A stretch of DNA of 64,000 nucleotides from Aggregatibacter sp. 2125159857 (GTDB lineage: Bacteria > Pseudomonadota > Gammaproteobacteria > Enterobacterales > Pasteurellaceae), in the NCBI RefSeq assembly GCF_017798005.1, contig NZ_CP072548.1, positions 1,302,001-1,366,000 of the forward strand, in the 5' to 3' direction. Numbering within the stretch: position 1 is the first letter of the stretch; the number at the start of each line of letters is the position of its first letter. The position numbers and the translations under genes are program-made. Shown piece by piece: positions 1 to 10,871 of this stretch. The notes below the pieces were generated by a model that saw nothing but the letters and a program-made list of their open reading frames with translations, had not been told where the DNA came from and made no database searches.

Positions 1-1
1 T

Positions 2-499
2 TGTAAAGTGTTGGATTTAGGTTGTGGACAAGGCCGTAACTCTCTCTATTTGAGTTTACTCGGCTATGATGTCACCGCTTGGGATCACAATGAAAACAGT
101 CTCCAATTTCTAAACGAAGTCAAAGAGAAAGAAAATCTAAAAATTCAGACCGCACTTTACAATATCAACGAAGCAAATATTCAAGAAAACTATGATTTTA
201 TTGTGTCGACGGTGGTCTTTATGTTCCTCGATCGTGCTCGCGTACCGGCAATTCTTGAAAACATGCAAAACCACACCAATCCGGGTGGTTACAATTTAAT
301 CGTGGCTGGCATGTCCACGCCGAAAGTGCCTTGCCCACTGCCATTCTCATTTACTTTTGGTGAAAATGAATTGAAAGAATACTACAAAGATTGGGAATTC
401 TTGGAATACAACGAAAACATGGGCGAACTGCATAAAACCGATGAAAACGGCAATCGCTATAAAATGAAATTTGTGACCATGTTGGCAAGAAAGAAATAA
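2..499 (+). CDS. tehB: TehB tellurite-resistance SAM methyltransferase (5' end cut off)
   Basis: This is the C-terminal part of a class I SAM-dependent methyltransferase. The frame is open from the window edge, so the start codon and the N-terminal domain lie outside. The SAM-binding glycine-rich motif LDLGCGQGRN opens the visible part and is followed by the acidic strand-2 end (AWDHNE). The rest agrees closely with the Pasteurellaceae TehB catalytic domain as I remember it, ending LARKK. TehB methylates tellurite and related oxyanions and has been linked to oxidative stress and haem handling in Haemophilus. The gene ends at a hairpin shared with the converging gene. Only the missing 5' part is uncertain. 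Confidence 0.9.
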   Translation, partial: CKVLDLGCGQGRNSLYLSLLGYDVTAWDHNENSLQFLNEVKEKENLKIQTALYNINEANIQENYDFIVSTVVFMFLDRARVPAILENMQNHTNPGGYNLIVAGMSTPKVPCPLPFSFTFGENELKEYYKDWEFLEYNENMGELHKTDENGNRYKMKFVTMLARKK

Positions 500-550
500 T
501 TTGCCAATTGAGAAAAGAAAATAATCGCACGTTATACTGCGGAAGATGAA

Positions 551-588
551 AAATCTGCGTCTTATGTGATGGATTAAGGCGCAGATTT
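551..588. terminator. Bidirectional Rho-independent terminator between tehB and the DUF1919 gene
   Basis: A nine-base stem AAATCTGCG pairs with CGCAGATTT around a 20-base loop and has T-rich sequence on both sides. It lies between two converging genes and can serve both. Confidence 0.6.
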
Positions 589-598
589 TTTAATGGAA

Positions 599-1228
599 TT
601 AACCTTGGTTAAACCATGCGACATAGTCAAAGTGATCGTAGTATTTTTCACCGTTCCAACCCGAAAACGCGAATAAATCCCCGACCTGATCCTCTTGCTC
701 AAAACCCGGAATATACACGGCAGATGCCAACTGCGGATAAGGTTTATGTGTAAATACCACTTTGTTTTTAAATGGCAACCGATCAAAGGCTTCAAGCTCT
801 TCATAGCTCACGCCTTGAGGGCTATCCTTATCGGTCATGATAATGAAAAGATTATCCAGATTAAGGCGTTTTAAACGCGTTTCCCATTTCGCTTTTGCCT
901 CTTGTGCATTGCGGTAATGCATAAAATGAATGGGAATATCCCCCAACCATCCCACCGGATAGGCTTTATCTGTCGGTTTAAATTCTAACGTTTGTTGATG
1001 GTAATACGACATATTTTGTAAATATCGTATGAAATCACAGGGTTTCATAAATAAATTCACAAACGGCGAATGAAAAGGCTCATTTAAATCATGCAAAATA
1101 AATGCGCCCACGCAGTTACTGGATAACACGGACATTCCGTGATTTTGCAAACGTTTTCTTAGTTGGAGATTGATGGATTTTCGATGAAATTGATTCACCG
1201 CACTTTTGAATTTTGAAAATAAGGACAT
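599..1228 (-). CDS. DUF1919 family protein
   Basis: The 209-aa product resembles the DUF1919 family, which is often found near polysaccharide genes and has no established biochemical role. Visible family-like stretches are SSNCVGAFILHDL near the N-terminus, SPFVNLFM, YPVGWLGDIPIHFMHY in the middle and FIIMTDKD further on. There is no signal peptide or membrane segment. The start is the second of two adjacent ATGs, because GGAGG lies five bases before it; an upstream extension of ten residues is poorly placed for translation. It stands alone, converging on tehB. Function is not assigned. Confidence 0.6.
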   Translation of the reverse strand: MSLFSKFKSAVNQFHRKSINLQLRKRLQNHGMSVLSSNCVGAFILHDLNEPFHSPFVNLFMKPCDFIRYLQNMSYYHQQTLEFKPTDKAYPVGWLGDIPIHFMHYRNAQEAKAKWETRLKRLNLDNLFIIMTDKDSPQGVSYEELEAFDRLPFKNKVVFTHKPYPQLASAVYIPGFEQEDQVGDLFAFSGWNGEKYYDHFDYVAWFNQG

Positions 1229-1316
1229 CATTGCCTCCAAATAACGCAATACGACCACAACACATTGAAGAAAAATTACTAGGCGTTCGCTATGAACGAT
1301 GATGCCATAAAAACAG

Positions 1317-1345
1317 ACTCCCCTAAATTTTACATTCAGGGGAGT
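1317..1345 (-). terminator. fabB terminator
   Basis: The inverted repeat ACTCCCCT / AGGGGAGT lies just past the fabB stop and, read leftward, is followed by a T-rich run. Confidence 0.7.
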
Positions 1346-1360
1346 TATTCTCAGTCAAAT

Positions 1361-2581
1361 TTAACCGTTATAACGTTTAAACACGAGTGTGGCATTCGTG
1401 CCACCAAAACCAAAACTGTTAGACATCACGGTTTGTAAACCGGCATTTTCTTTTGTTTCAGTCACAATGTTGCAACCCACGGCTTGTTCATCCAAGGTTT
1501 CAATGTTAATGCTTGGTGCGATGAAATCGTTATCTAACATTAACAAGGTATAAATCGCTTCGTGCGCACCGGCAGCCCCTAAAGAGTGACCTGTCATAGA
1601 TTTGGTGGAAGAAATCGCCGGGATTTTATCGCCGAATACGTTTTTAATCGCACCCAATTCTTTCACATCACCTACCGGAGTCGATGTACCGTGCACGTTG
1701 ATGTAGTCGATTGGTGTGTCAATGTTTGCCATGGCTTGTTTCATGCAACGTTCTGCACCTTCACCGCTTGGCGCCACCATGTCATAACCGTCAGAGGTTG
1801 CGCCATAACCCACGATTTCTGCATAAATTTTCGCGCCGCGCGCCAATGCGTGCTCTAATTCCTCTACGACAACCACTGCGCCGCCACCGGCAATCACGAA
1901 ACCATCACGGTTTGCATCATACGCACGGGAGGCTTTGGTTGGGGTTTCATTGTACTTGGTGGACACGGCGCCCATCGCATCAAATTCGGTCGCACATTCC
2001 CAAGACAACTCTTCTGCGCCACCAGCGAAAACGATGTCTTGTTTGCCTAATTGGATTAATTCTAATGCGTTACCAATACAGTGTGCTGAAGTGGCACAAG
2101 CAGAACTGATACTGTAGCTTACGCCTTTAATTTTGTACGGTGTTGCCAAACACGCAGATACGCTGGACGCCATGGTTTTGGTTACGGCATAAGGACCGAT
2201 GGCTTTCACACCGCGCGGACCACGCACAGCATCACAAGCCACTAACTGGTTATGGGCAGAGCCTGTGCCCGCGCCGATGACCAAACCGGTACGTTCGTTA
2301 GACACTTGCTCTTCAGTTAACCCTGCATCTTCAATAGCCTCTTTCATGGAAAGGTAAGCATAGGCTGCCGCATCACCCATGAAACGATACACTTTACGAT
2401 CGATTAACTCGCTCGGATTTAATTTAATCGTTCCGGCAACATGGCTGCGCATTTTCATGTCAATAAATTCAGGGACGATTTCAATACCGGATTTGCCGGC
2501 TTTTAATGAAGCCAAGACTTCTTCTTTGTTGTTACCAATACTGGAGATAATACCAAATCCGGTGATTACTGCTCTTTTCAT
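1361..2581 (-). CDS. fabB: 3-oxoacyl-[acyl-carrier-protein] synthase I
   Basis: FabB condenses malonyl-ACP with acyl-ACP in type II fatty acid synthesis and is needed to extend the unsaturated intermediates made by FabA. The 406-aa protein has the full KAS I catalytic set: the active cysteine near residue 162 in SSACATSAH, a histidine in [11 protein letters not shown], and the second histidine in [15 protein letters not shown]. The glycine-rich C-terminal motif [13 protein letters not shown] is present. It stands alone, divergent from mnmC, with its own terminator. Its upstream region holds FadR- and FabR-like sites (listed separately), which suggests joint control with fabA at 15.7-16.2 kb. 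Confidence 0.96.
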   Translation of the reverse strand: MKRAVITGFGIISSIGNNKEEVLASLKAGKSGIEIVPEFIDMKMRSHVAGTIKLNPSELIDRKVYRFMGDAAAYAYLSMKEAIEDAGLTEEQVSNERTGLVIGAGTGSAHNQLVACDAVRGPRGVKAIGPYAVTKTMASSVSACLATPYKIKGVSYSISSACATSAHCIGNALELIQLGKQDIVFAGGAEELSWECATEFDAMGAVSTKYNETPTKASRAYDANRDGFVIAGGGAVVVVEELEHALARGAKIYAEIVGYGATSDGYDMVAPSGEGAERCMKQAMANIDTPIDYINVHGTSTPVGDVKELGAIKNVFGDKIPAISSTKSMTGHSLGAAGAHEAIYTLLMLDNDFIAPSINIETLDEQAVGCNIVTETKENAGLQTVMSNSFGFGGTNATLVFKRYNG

Positions 2582-2615
2582 TCGTTATTCCTTATGAGTT
2601 GGGAAATTGATTTTC

Positions 2616-2633
2616 GACTTACATTTGTTAGCT
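2616..2633. promoter_or_regulatory. Candidate FabR site upstream of fabB
   Basis: The 18-base element GACTTACATTTGTTAGCT matches the element upstream of fabA (16285-16302, opposite strand) at 14 of 18 bases. Both resemble the enterobacterial FabR operator. It lies 35-52 bases upstream of the fabB start. Assignment rests on similarity only. Confidence 0.4.
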
Positions 2634-2676
2634 GAACGCAATTTACTATGAAATCAAAATATTGCAAGCATTAATT

Positions 2677-2693
2677 ATAACGTTCGACCAGTT
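2677..2693. promoter_or_regulatory. Candidate FadR half-site upstream of fabB
   Basis: The right half CGACCAGTT is identical to the FadR consensus AACTGGTCCGACCAGTT, while the left half is degenerate. It lies 96-112 bases upstream of fabB, close to the spacing of the better site upstream of fabA. Confidence 0.35.
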
Positions 2694-2752
2694 AGGGCAA
2701 TTAAGCGTATTATATTAGACACCTCAAAAGCAACGAAAGGAAATCACGCCCA

Positions 2753-4777
2753 ATGCGCTTAGTGACTCATGCCGAGATTCATTTTAATCAAGAAAATACG
2801 CCCATTTCCGACCAATTTGACGATGTTTATTTCTCTAATCAAGACGGCTTAGAAGAAAGTCGCTATGTTTTCCAACAAGGCAATCAACTGTGGCAACGTT
2901 GGCTAAAACATGAACACTCGTATTTTATTATTGCTGAAACCGGCTTCGGTACGGGGCTCAATTTTTTAGCGATCACCACGCTGTTTCGTGAGTTCCGCCA
3001 ACAATTTCCACAAGCAACATTACAACGCCTGTTTTTTATTTCCTTCGAAAAGTATCCATTAACACGGGAAGCATTAACGCTTGCCCATCAACATTACCCG
3101 CAATTTAGCGCCCTCACGGCACAATTACAGGCGCATTGGCTAGACCCGATTGAAGGTTGCTATCGTTTTCATTTTGAGGAAACCACCCTTGATCTGTGGT
3201 TTGGTGATATTCACGACAATTTGCCACAGCTCGGCGACTATATGCGTGACAAAATCGATGCTTGGTTTTTAGATGGATTTGCCCCGAATAAAAATCCTGA
3301 TATGTGGAATGACGCGCTTTATACGCAAATGTACCGTTACACCAAACCGCAAGGCACATTCGCCACTTTCACTGCCGCTAGTGCCGTTCGCAAAGGCTTG
3401 GAAAATGCCGGTTTCAGCGTGCAAAAGCGCAAAGGTTACGGCAAAAAACGGGAGTGTTTGGCAGGCGAAAAAACACTTGAAAAACCCACCGCACTTTTCA
3501 CCCCATGGTATTTGCCACAACCCGCTCAGTTTGAAGGCGTGGCGGATGTTGCCATTGTGGGTGGCGGCATAGCCTCCTTATTTACCGCATTCACCTTAAT
3601 GCAACGTGGCGCGAACGTCACCCTTTATTGCGAAGATCCACAGCCGGCGATGAACGCCTCCGGCAATAAGCAAGGGGCATTTTATCCGCAACTGAGCGAT
3701 GATGACGAACGCAACATTCGCTTTTACATACACGCGTTTGCTTACGGCTTACAGCAATTACGCAACGCCGAAAACTTTATTGAATTTGAACATGAATTTT
3801 GTGGTGTGGCACTGTGCGGATATAACGAAAAAAGTGCGGTCAAATTACAGAAAGTTTCGCAACTTCATCTGCCGAAAAGCCTTTATCAACGCCTAAGCCA
3901 AGCAGAACTAATCGAGAAAGTCGGTCTCCCGTTGCCTTGTGGTGGCGGATTTATTCCACAGGGTGGATGGCTTGCGCCACAACAATTTGTGCAGAATCTG
4001 TTTGCTTATTTACAGCTGCGCGGGCTCATCATAAAAACATCGCAAAAAGTGACCGCACTTTCCGCACAAGAAAATGGCTGGCTGGTAAAAAATGCTGAAA
4101 ATGATGCGTTCCATCATCAAATCGTCGTCCTCGCCAACGGGCATCAACTGCATGAATTTCCACAAACGCAGTCGCTACCACTTTATGCCGTGCGTGGGCA
4201 AGTCAGCCAAATTCCCACGTCAGAACATCTGCTAAAACTGAAATCCGTGCTCTGTTATGACGGCTATCTCACCCCGGCTGATCAGGCGAAAACCAGCCAT
4301 TGCATTGGTGCCAGCCATGTACGGGACTGTGCAGACCGCACCTTTAGTGAACAGGAACAGCGGGAAAATCAGGAAAAAATCCAAAAGAACCTAGACGGTA
4401 TGCCTTGGGTAAAAGCGGTGGACACCTCTGCCAATTTAGCGCGAATCGGCGTACGTTGCGCCGTGCGGGATCGTATTCCAATGCTCGGCAATGTGCCGAA
4501 TTTTGAACAGCAATGCATGGATTATAAAAATCTGTTTAACTTACGCCGTCGCAAACAACCCATTCCACCGGCTGCCGTATTTCCAAATTTATATCTCATC
4601 GGCGCCCTCGGCTCACGCGGTTTAACCTCCGCTCCGATATTGGGCGAAACTTTGGCTTCGTTAATCTACAACGAACCACTTCCGCTCAGCGAAGACTTAA
4701 TTCACCACCTATCCACAAATCGTAGTTGGATGCGTAAATTGCTGAAAGGCACGTCGATTGAGAATTTATCGTCTTAA
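2753..4777 (+). CDS. mnmC: Bifunctional tRNA mnm5s2U34 biosynthesis protein MnmC
   Basis: MnmC completes the wobble modification of U34 in tRNAs for Lys, Glu and others: an FAD-dependent domain removes the carboxymethyl group and a SAM-dependent domain methylates the resulting amine. The 674-aa protein shows both parts. The N-terminal methyltransferase (about 1-250) has [12 protein letters not shown] and [17 protein letters not shown]. The FAD oxidoreductase starts near residue 265 with [18 protein letters not shown] and ends with a typical [17 protein letters not shown] segment. AAAGGAAA precedes the chosen ATG. It is divergent from fabB. Confidence 0.95.
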   Translation: MRLVTHAEIHFNQENTPISDQFDDVYFSNQDGLEESRYVFQQGNQLWQRWLKHEHSYFIIAETGFGTGLNFLAITTLFREFRQQFPQATLQRLFFISFEKYPLTREALTLAHQHYPQFSALTAQLQAHWLDPIEGCYRFHFEETTLDLWFGDIHDNLPQLGDYMRDKIDAWFLDGFAPNKNPDMWNDALYTQMYRYTKPQGTFATFTAASAVRKGLENAGFSVQKRKGYGKKRECLAGEKTLEKPTALFTPWYLPQPAQFEGVADVAIVGGGIASLFTAFTLMQRGANVTLYCEDPQPAMNASGNKQGAFYPQLSDDDERNIRFYIHAFAYGLQQLRNAENFIEFEHEFCGVALCGYNEKSAVKLQKVSQLHLPKSLYQRLSQAELIEKVGLPLPCGGGFIPQGGWLAPQQFVQNLFAYLQLRGLIIKTSQKVTALSAQENGWLVKNAENDAFHHQIVVLANGHQLHEFPQTQSLPLYAVRGQVSQIPTSEHLLKLKSVLCYDGYLTPADQAKTSHCIGASHVRDCADRTFSEQEQRENQEKIQKNLDGMPWVKAVDTSANLARIGVRCAVRDRIPMLGNVPNFEQQCMDYKNLFNLRRRKQPIPPAAVFPNLYLIGALGSRGLTSAPILGETLASLIYNEPLPLSEDLIHHLSTNRSWMRKLLKGTSIENLSS

Positions 4778-4815
4778 TACAATGATTTTTAACTTTTATA
4801 CTTGGAACGATCATT

Positions 4816-5211
4816 ATGACTCGAATTAATCTGATTCCACCTACAGAGCTATGCGATCAGCATTTACTGGCGGAACACCGCGAACTGACACGCATTCCGA
4901 ATGCTGTCGCCAAAGGGAAATTTCACTTAAAAGGACAACCGGAGGAATATAAATTAGGTGAAGGTCATGTGAGATTTTTCTTTAATAAAATGGCGTTTTT
5001 AAAAAGGCGATATGATGAATTACATAAGGAATGTAAAGCGCGTGGTTTTAACGTTCAATATATTTGGCCTGAAACATTGCCCTCATCACCTGAACTTTGG
5101 CTTGATTATCAGCCGACCGATGCAGCACTTGAAATAAATCGTCAAAGGATTCAAGAACGCATGCCCCAAAAAGCAAGATTTACAGCACATCAGCCACTTG
5201 CAGCCAAATAA
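4816..5211 (+). CDS. Pyrimidine-dimer DNA glycosylase, T4 endonuclease V (DenV) family
   Basis: Members of this family remove UV-induced cyclobutane pyrimidine dimers by a glycosylase/AP-lyase mechanism. The 131-aa protein aligns with T4 endonuclease V from the first residue: Thr2 (the catalytic amine after removal of Met), Arg22, Glu23 and Arg26 fall at the T4 positions, in MTRINL and ADQHL-like/AEHREL contexts. The central LGEGHVRFFFNKMAFLKRR matches the T4 segment around LGAGHVTFF. It follows mnmC by 38 bases and may be read through from it. A strong terminator follows. Family assignment is firm; in-vivo substrate is inferred. Confidence 0.9.
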   Translation: MTRINLIPPTELCDQHLLAEHRELTRIPNAVAKGKFHLKGQPEEYKLGEGHVRFFFNKMAFLKRRYDELHKECKARGFNVQYIWPETLPSSPELWLDYQPTDAALEINRQRIQERMPQKARFTAHQPLAAK

Positions 5212-5250
5212 GTGCGGTGCGTTTTTGACGTATTTTAACAATGTAAAACA

Positions 5251-5278
5251 AAACCCCATTCAAATTCGAATGGGGTTT
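5251..5278. terminator. Bidirectional terminator between the glycosylase gene and glgP
   Basis: A perfect 11-base stem AAACCCCATTC / GAATGGGGTTT has a six-base loop and is followed by a T-run. It serves both converging genes. Confidence 0.85.
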
Positions 5279-5293
5279 CTTTTTATCAGGAAA

Positions 5294-7759
5294 TTATTTC
5301 TCGAGATTTAATGGCTCAATGTGCCAAATGTTTTCCGCGTATTCCTTAATGGTACGGTCAGAAGAGAAATAACCCATGTTGACGATATTTTGAATCGTGC
5401 TGTCAATCCAGGCATCACGGTTTTTATATTTTTCATCCACCAATTTTTGTGCATCCACATAGCTGCGGAAATCAGCAAAGGCTTGGTAGAAATCGTGATA
5501 TTGTAAGCCCTGTAACAGTTGTTGATAACGATTGGGATCATTCGGTGAAAAGTGCCCATTAATGATTTGATCCACAACGTTTCTCAGTTCCCCATCATTT
5601 TGGTAAAAATCAAATGGATGGTAACCATCGCGACGTAACTTCTCAACTTGCTCAACGGTATTGCCGAAAATAAAGATGTGGTCTTTGCCGACATTTTCCA
5701 AAATCTCGACATTCGCCCCATCCAATGTCCCCAAGGTTAAAGCCCCATTTAACGCAAATTTCATGTTACTGGTACCGGAGGCTTCTGTACCGGCTAAAGA
5801 AATTTGTTCAGAAATATCTGCAGCCGGAATGATCAATTGAGCTAAACTGACGCTGTAGTTCGGGATGAAGACCACTTTTAAGCGACCACCCAAACGGGTA
5901 TCGTGATTAATAATATTCGCCACATCATTAATTAAATGGATGGTTTGTTTCGCTGCGTAATACGCCGAAGCGGCTTTACCGGCTAAAATAAACACGCGAG
6001 GTTGCCAATCTTTTTCCGGATGCTCTAACATGGCGTTGTAACGAGCAATAATGTGCAACACGTTCAGAATTTGACGTTTATATTCGTGAATACGTTTTAC
6101 TTGAACGTCAAATAACGCATGTGGATCAAGATCAATGTCTAAGGTTTTCTTCACGTAATTTGCCAATTTCACTTTATTGGCAAATTTAATATCGGCAATG
6201 GCGTGTTTGAAATCCGCTTCATGGGCGTATTGTTTTAATTTTTCGATTTGGCTTAAATCACAACGCCAATCAGAACCGATATATTTATCAAACAACGACG
6301 CTAATTGTGGGTTCGCCACGGCAAGCCAACGACGTGGGGTGATCCCATTTGTAACGTTGGTGAAACGTTCCGGATAAATACGTGCGAAATCCGCAAAAGT
6401 CGATGTCACCATTAAATCAGAATGAATTGCCGCCACGCCATTGACTTTATGTGATCCCACCACGGATAACCACCCCATGCGCACTTTGCGCTGATACCCT
6501 TCTTCGATTAAAGAAACGCGGCGAATGAAATCCAGGTCAGTGGTAATATAGGTTTTAACGTATTCCAAGAAATGATCGTTAATTTCAAAAATCATCTGTA
6601 AATGACGCGGTAAGATTTTTGCCATCATTTCCACCGGCCATGTTTCCAAGGCTTCAGACATCAAGGTGTGACATGTATAAGAGAAAATACGACGGGTCAT
6701 ATCCCAGGCTTTCTGCCATGAAAAGCCTTCTTCATCAATTAAAATGCGCATCAATTCCGGAATCGCTAATGCCGGATGGGTATCATTTAAATGAATTGCC
6801 ACTTTATCTGCTAAATTTTCCAAGCTGCTATGTGTGCGTTTATGACGGCGGATAATGTCTTGCAATGACGCAGAAACCAAGAAATATTCTTGACGCAAAC
6901 GTAATTCACGACCGTTCCAAGTGGAATCATCCGGATAAAGCACACGAGAAAGATTTTTAATAGAGGCGCGGCTTTCCACCGCCGCAATGTGTTGACCGCG
7001 GTTAAAATCTTCTAAGTTAAACAGTTCGCCAGCATGAGCAGCCCACAAACGTAATGTGGCGGCAGAGTCATTTTGATAGCCCGGAATCACTTGGTCATAA
7101 GCAAGTGCGGTCACTTCTTCGCCTTTATTCCAGATACATTTTTTGCCTTCAAAATGAATATTACCGCCGAAAGAAACGGTAAAACGTTTAGACGGACGAA
7201 TAAATTCCCAAGGCGCACCTTTTTCTAACCAGGCATCCGGGCGTTCAACTTGTTGGCCATCTTCAATTTTTTGACGGAACATTCCGTATTCATAACGAAT
7301 ACCGTAGCCCATGCCCGGTAAGCCTAAGGTGGCAATAGAATCCATAAAACAGGCGGCTAAACGACCTAACCCACCGTTACCTAAGCCCGGATCCACTTCT
7401 TTTTCAATAATCTCTTCTAAATCAACGTTTAATTCGGAAAGGGCTTCTTTGGCGATGTCATACAATCCTTCTGCAATCATGGCATTGGATAACGTACGAC
7501 CAATCAGAAATTCCATTGATAAATAATACACACGGCGTGCGTCTTCAGCTCTGGCTTCACGCGCGGTAGTGATCCAACCTTCAGTGACGAAATCCCGCAC
7601 CGCGTATAACGTGGCATTGAGCCAATCTCGTTGGCTCGCCTCTTTAGGAGAGCGACCAATTAAAAAAATCAGTTTATAAACAATCGTTTTTTTCAATGAA
7701 TCAACATTGACTTCAGGTCGATTGTACAGGAATGGAGAATCAAAATTATCCATTATCAT
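5294..7759 (-). CDS. glgP: Glycogen phosphorylase
   Basis: GlgP releases glucose-1-phosphate from glycogen ends. The 821-aa length is typical. The pyridoxal-phosphate lysine lies in [19 protein letters not shown], about residue 670, and [15 protein letters not shown] near residue 127 is the family's glycine-rich substrate segment. It is the last gene of the leftward glg operon, 110 bases after glgA, with a hairpin in the gap (7827-7859). GAGGA precedes the first ATG; a second ATG two codons in is also possible. Confidence 0.96.
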   Translation of the reverse strand: MIMDNFDSPFLYNRPEVNVDSLKKTIVYKLIFLIGRSPKEASQRDWLNATLYAVRDFVTEGWITTAREARAEDARRVYYLSMEFLIGRTLSNAMIAEGLYDIAKEALSELNVDLEEIIEKEVDPGLGNGGLGRLAACFMDSIATLGLPGMGYGIRYEYGMFRQKIEDGQQVERPDAWLEKGAPWEFIRPSKRFTVSFGGNIHFEGKKCIWNKGEEVTALAYDQVIPGYQNDSAATLRLWAAHAGELFNLEDFNRGQHIAAVESRASIKNLSRVLYPDDSTWNGRELRLRQEYFLVSASLQDIIRRHKRTHSSLENLADKVAIHLNDTHPALAIPELMRILIDEEGFSWQKAWDMTRRIFSYTCHTLMSEALETWPVEMMAKILPRHLQMIFEINDHFLEYVKTYITTDLDFIRRVSLIEEGYQRKVRMGWLSVVGSHKVNGVAAIHSDLMVTSTFADFARIYPERFTNVTNGITPRRWLAVANPQLASLFDKYIGSDWRCDLSQIEKLKQYAHEADFKHAIADIKFANKVKLANYVKKTLDIDLDPHALFDVQVKRIHEYKRQILNVLHIIARYNAMLEHPEKDWQPRVFILAGKAASAYYAAKQTIHLINDVANIINHDTRLGGRLKVVFIPNYSVSLAQLIIPAADISEQISLAGTEASGTSNMKFALNGALTLGTLDGANVEILENVGKDHIFIFGNTVEQVEKLRRDGYHPFDFYQNDGELRNVVDQIINGHFSPNDPNRYQQLLQGLQYHDFYQAFADFRSYVDAQKLVDEKYKNRDAWIDSTIQNIVNMGYFSSDRTIKEYAENIWHIEPLNLEK

Positions 7760-7826
7760 AAGAAAACATCCTCAGTAAATGAAAAGCGGATGAATTTTAA
7801 TCATTCAAGATAAAAAAACAACACTC

Positions 7827-7859
7827 TTCTGCGCAAAGATCATTTTTCTTTACGCAGAA
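7827..7859 (-). other. Hairpin between glgA and glgP
   Basis: TTCTGCGCAAAG pairs with CTTTACGCAGAA, with one mismatched position. It lies in the operon between glgA and glgP and lacks a long T-run on the leftward strand. It could attenuate transcription or set relative mRNA stability. Confidence 0.5.
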
Positions 7860-7869
7860 AATAGGTGTT

Positions 7870-9312
7870 TCATGAGTGAGATAAAATTCGTTGATATAAA
7901 TGTTGGTAGTGGGTTGCAGAGATTTGCCAACTGAAATCTTGTTCCATTGCAGTTACACGAACCGTTGTCCATAAACGTTGTTTTTTCCATAACGCAAACG
8001 CTGCCTGCAAGGCATTACGGAGTTCCTCGGCCGTTGCGTGAGAGAAAACAAAACCGGTTGCTGTTCGAGCTTGAATATGTTCTGCGGTACTATTGACGAC
8101 GGTATCCGCTAAACCACCGGTGGCGCGAACAAGAGGTAACGTACCGTATTTTAAACCGTAAAGCTGGGTTAAACCGCAAGGTTCAAAACGGCTTGGGACT
8201 AAAATGACATCGCCACCGGCAACCATGAGATGTGACAACGCTTCATCGTAGCCAATTTTAACGGCAATATTTTGCGGATAGGTTTCCGCTAATTGACGAA
8301 TCCCGGCTTCTAAGTGCGGTGCGCCTGAACCAAGAATCGCCAACTGTCCGCCCTGTTTAACAATTTCATCTGCGCTTTCTAGCAATAAATCCACGCCTTT
8401 TTGTTCTGTTAAACGGGTCACCATGACAAACAATAATGCCTCAGATTGCGCAGGAAGGTGAAAATAAGCCTGTAAATCCGCTTTATTTTTTGCCTTACCG
8501 CCCATGTACTTCAACTTGTAATGATGTTGAATATACTGATCGTTCATCGGATGCCAAATTTTTTCGTCCACCCCATTTAGTATGCCCACCAAACGCCCTT
8601 CATGATCCAAAGTAGAAAGCAATCCTTGTAAGCCATACGCAAATTCCGGTGTGGTAATTTCTTTTGCATAAGTCGGGCTTACGGCAGTCACTACATCGGA
8701 ATAATAAAGCCCGGCTTTTAAATAGGAAATTTGACCAAACAATTCCAAGCCATTCACATGGAACATGCTGTGTGGCAATCCGATTTCAACTAAATGACGA
8801 TAATCAAATTGCCCTTGATACGCCAAATTATGAATGGTGAAAACCGATTTAGCCGGACGACCTTTATTAAATAAATAGGCTGCGGTTAAACCGGCATGCC
8901 AGTCATGGGCATGAACCACGTCAGCGCGCCACCAGTAATCTAATCCGGTGGACAACTCCGCCCCCACCCAGCCTAATAATGCAAAACGTTTATAGTTATC
9001 GCCATAATCATTGTAATAGCCATCATGATACGGATTGCCTTCCCGTCCATACAAGTGCGGTGCGTCAATAAGATAAACGCCAACGCCATGATATTCACCG
9101 TAACGCAAAACAATGTGGCCGGCAAAATTATCCCATTCCGCAACAACTGACGTATTTGGAATGCCCGCCGCAATCGCCGGATACGCCGGCAACAAAATAC
9201 GCGCATCAATGCCGATTTCTTTTTGAGCAAAGGGCAATGCCCCCATCACATCGGCTAATCCGCCGGTTTTCAGTAAGGGATATAACTCCGAGCAAACGTG
9301 CAATACTTTCAT
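7870..9312 (-). CDS. glgA: Glycogen synthase (ADP-glucose type)
   Basis: GlgA is a GT5 glucosyltransferase that extends alpha-1,4 chains from ADP-glucose. The 480-aa protein begins with the diagnostic ADP-glucose loop LLKTGGLADVMGALP. The C-terminal nucleotide-binding half contains RLTEQKGVDLLL and the retaining-GT motif VPSRFEPCGLTQLYGLKYGT. It is downstream of glgC across a structured 229-base gap and upstream of glgP. Confidence 0.96.
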   Translation of the reverse strand: MKVLHVCSELYPLLKTGGLADVMGALPFAQKEIGIDARILLPAYPAIAAGIPNTSVVAEWDNFAGHIVLRYGEYHGVGVYLIDAPHLYGREGNPYHDGYYNDYGDNYKRFALLGWVGAELSTGLDYWWRADVVHAHDWHAGLTAAYLFNKGRPAKSVFTIHNLAYQGQFDYRHLVEIGLPHSMFHVNGLELFGQISYLKAGLYYSDVVTAVSPTYAKEITTPEFAYGLQGLLSTLDHEGRLVGILNGVDEKIWHPMNDQYIQHHYKLKYMGGKAKNKADLQAYFHLPAQSEALLFVMVTRLTEQKGVDLLLESADEIVKQGGQLAILGSGAPHLEAGIRQLAETYPQNIAVKIGYDEALSHLMVAGGDVILVPSRFEPCGLTQLYGLKYGTLPLVRATGGLADTVVNSTAEHIQARTATGFVFSHATAEELRNALQAAFALWKKQRLWTTVRVTAMEQDFSWQISATHYQHLYQRILSHS

Positions 9313-9435
9313 TTTATTTACCTAATATGGCACCAAAATGGCACCGAAGATGACGCGCGTTTTCTAACGCGTGCCGTTATAAACAATTCTGTTACAGGCA
9401 CAAGCGAAGACGCTTGCGCCTGCATTTGCCTTCTT

Positions 9436-9537
9436 AAAGTGCGGTCACAAAATCCAAAGGATTTTGAACGTTGGCTTTGCCAACGGCTCCGAAGGAGCGA
9501 GTAAAAATCAAAACGTGTTGAAAACAGACCGCACTTT
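9436..9537. repeat. Inverted pair of uptake signals enclosing three adjacent mini-hairpins
   Basis: AAAGTGCGGT at 9436 and its reverse complement at 9528 enclose three back-to-back hairpins, each with a three-base loop: AAAATCC/GGATTTT (9449-9465), CGTTGGC/GCCAACG (9469-9485) and GCTCC/GGAGC (9486-9498). The block fills much of the 229-base gap between glgC and glgA. The inverted uptake signals can themselves pair and act as a terminator-like stem. Confidence 0.6.
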
Positions 9538-9541
9538 CACG

Positions 9542-10852
9542 TTAGTCTAAATGTTCTTCCGAGAACACATCTTGTCCTTCTAATTTTTTCAACATAGACG
9601 GTGTGACTAAAATCACTTTGCCGGTTGAACTGATACGGAAACGTTTACTATCTAATTCACGGTCCACACCAATTTGCATACCGTCCGGAATGACACAATG
9701 ACGATCCACAATACAATGTTTCAATATGCAATTTTTGCCAATTGTCACTTCAGGCAAGATCACAGAATGATCAATCACAGAACCTTCGTTAATTTTAATC
9801 CGATCAAATAACACAGAATAGCTGATTGATGCATCAGTAATGACACAACCGCCGCCAATAAGAGAGTTATCCACCGGCTTAACATTGGCATTTTTATAAA
9901 AGAATTTAGACGGATAGGCTTGCACCGGGTTACCACGAATCGGCCAAGTTTGGTCATAAATATCTAATTGCGGATGTTCAGACACCAAGTCGATATTCGA
10001 TTGCCAGAAGCTGTCCAAGGTGCCCACATCGCGCCAATAAATATCACCTTCGGTATTGCGACCCATGCAAGAACGACTAAACGGATGGGCGTATAAGGTG
10101 CCTTCTTCCAAACATTTCGGCAATACGTCTTTACCAAAGTCATGAGAGGTGCAAGGCGTGTTCACTTCTTTATTTAGCATTTCATAGAGATAATCCGCAT
10201 TAAACACATAAATCCCCATGGAAGCCAATGAAGTTTCCGGTTTGCCCACCATGGCAGGCGGATCTTTTGGTTTTTCTACGAACGCTTTCACTTTCAGATT
10301 TTCGTTGACCGCCATCACGCCAAATTCATGCGCCTCGGAGCGTGGCACTTCGATACAACCCACGGTACATTTTGCACCACTGGTCACGTGGTCTAACAAC
10401 ATTTGGCTGTAGTCTTGTTTATAAATGTGGTCGCCGGCAAGAATGAGAATATATTTCGGTTTGTAGTGATCTCGAATAATCGCCATGTTTTGATATACCG
10501 CATCGGCTGTGCCACGATACCATGTGGAATCATCAATTTGTTGGCGCGCTGGGAGCATATCGATGAATTCACCCCGTTCTTGTGGCAAGAAAGACCATCC
10601 TTTTTGTAAATGGCGTAATAAAGAGTGTGCAGCATACTGCGTGACAACCCCAATGCGGTTTAAACCGGAGTTAATACAGTTGGACAACGCGAAATCGATG
10701 ATTCGGCGATTTCCCCCAAAATACAGTGCCGGTTTTGCACGTTTATCCGTTAATTCGTGCAGGCGTGAGCCACGACCACCGGCTAAAATCAGCACAAGCG
10801 TATTTTTGACTAAATCATATTTGTTAGGAAGTTGGGAAAGACCGTTTTTCAT
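9542..10852 (-). CDS. glgC: Glucose-1-phosphate adenylyltransferase
   Basis: GlgC makes ADP-glucose, the committed step of glycogen synthesis. The 436-aa protein has the nucleotidyl-transfer signature LILAGGRGSRLHELTDKRAK, the Rossmann-like N-terminal domain, and a left-handed beta-helix C-terminal domain with hexapeptide-like repeats (SVIDHSVILPEV). The start is the ATG of MKNGLSQLPNK, preceded by GGAG; an open extension of 23 codons upstream overlaps the end of glgX and looks non-coding. It lies 19 bases after the glgX stop. Confidence 0.96.
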   Translation of the reverse strand: MKNGLSQLPNKYDLVKNTLVLILAGGRGSRLHELTDKRAKPALYFGGNRRIIDFALSNCINSGLNRIGVVTQYAAHSLLRHLQKGWSFLPQERGEFIDMLPARQQIDDSTWYRGTADAVYQNMAIIRDHYKPKYILILAGDHIYKQDYSQMLLDHVTSGAKCTVGCIEVPRSEAHEFGVMAVNENLKVKAFVEKPKDPPAMVGKPETSLASMGIYVFNADYLYEMLNKEVNTPCTSHDFGKDVLPKCLEEGTLYAHPFSRSCMGRNTEGDIYWRDVGTLDSFWQSNIDLVSEHPQLDIYDQTWPIRGNPVQAYPSKFFYKNANVKPVDNSLIGGGCVITDASISYSVLFDRIKINEGSVIDHSVILPEVTIGKNCILKHCIVDRHCVIPDGMQIGVDRELDSKRFRISSTGKVILVTPSMLKKLEGQDVFSEEHLD

Positions 10853-10871
10853 AATAAACTCCGTTATTTTT

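Noticed and set aside
3269..3520. Open frames antisense to mnmC, glnE, cas8c and others
   Set aside because: They are opposite-strand shadows of long conserved genes with no ribosome sites or recognisable products.
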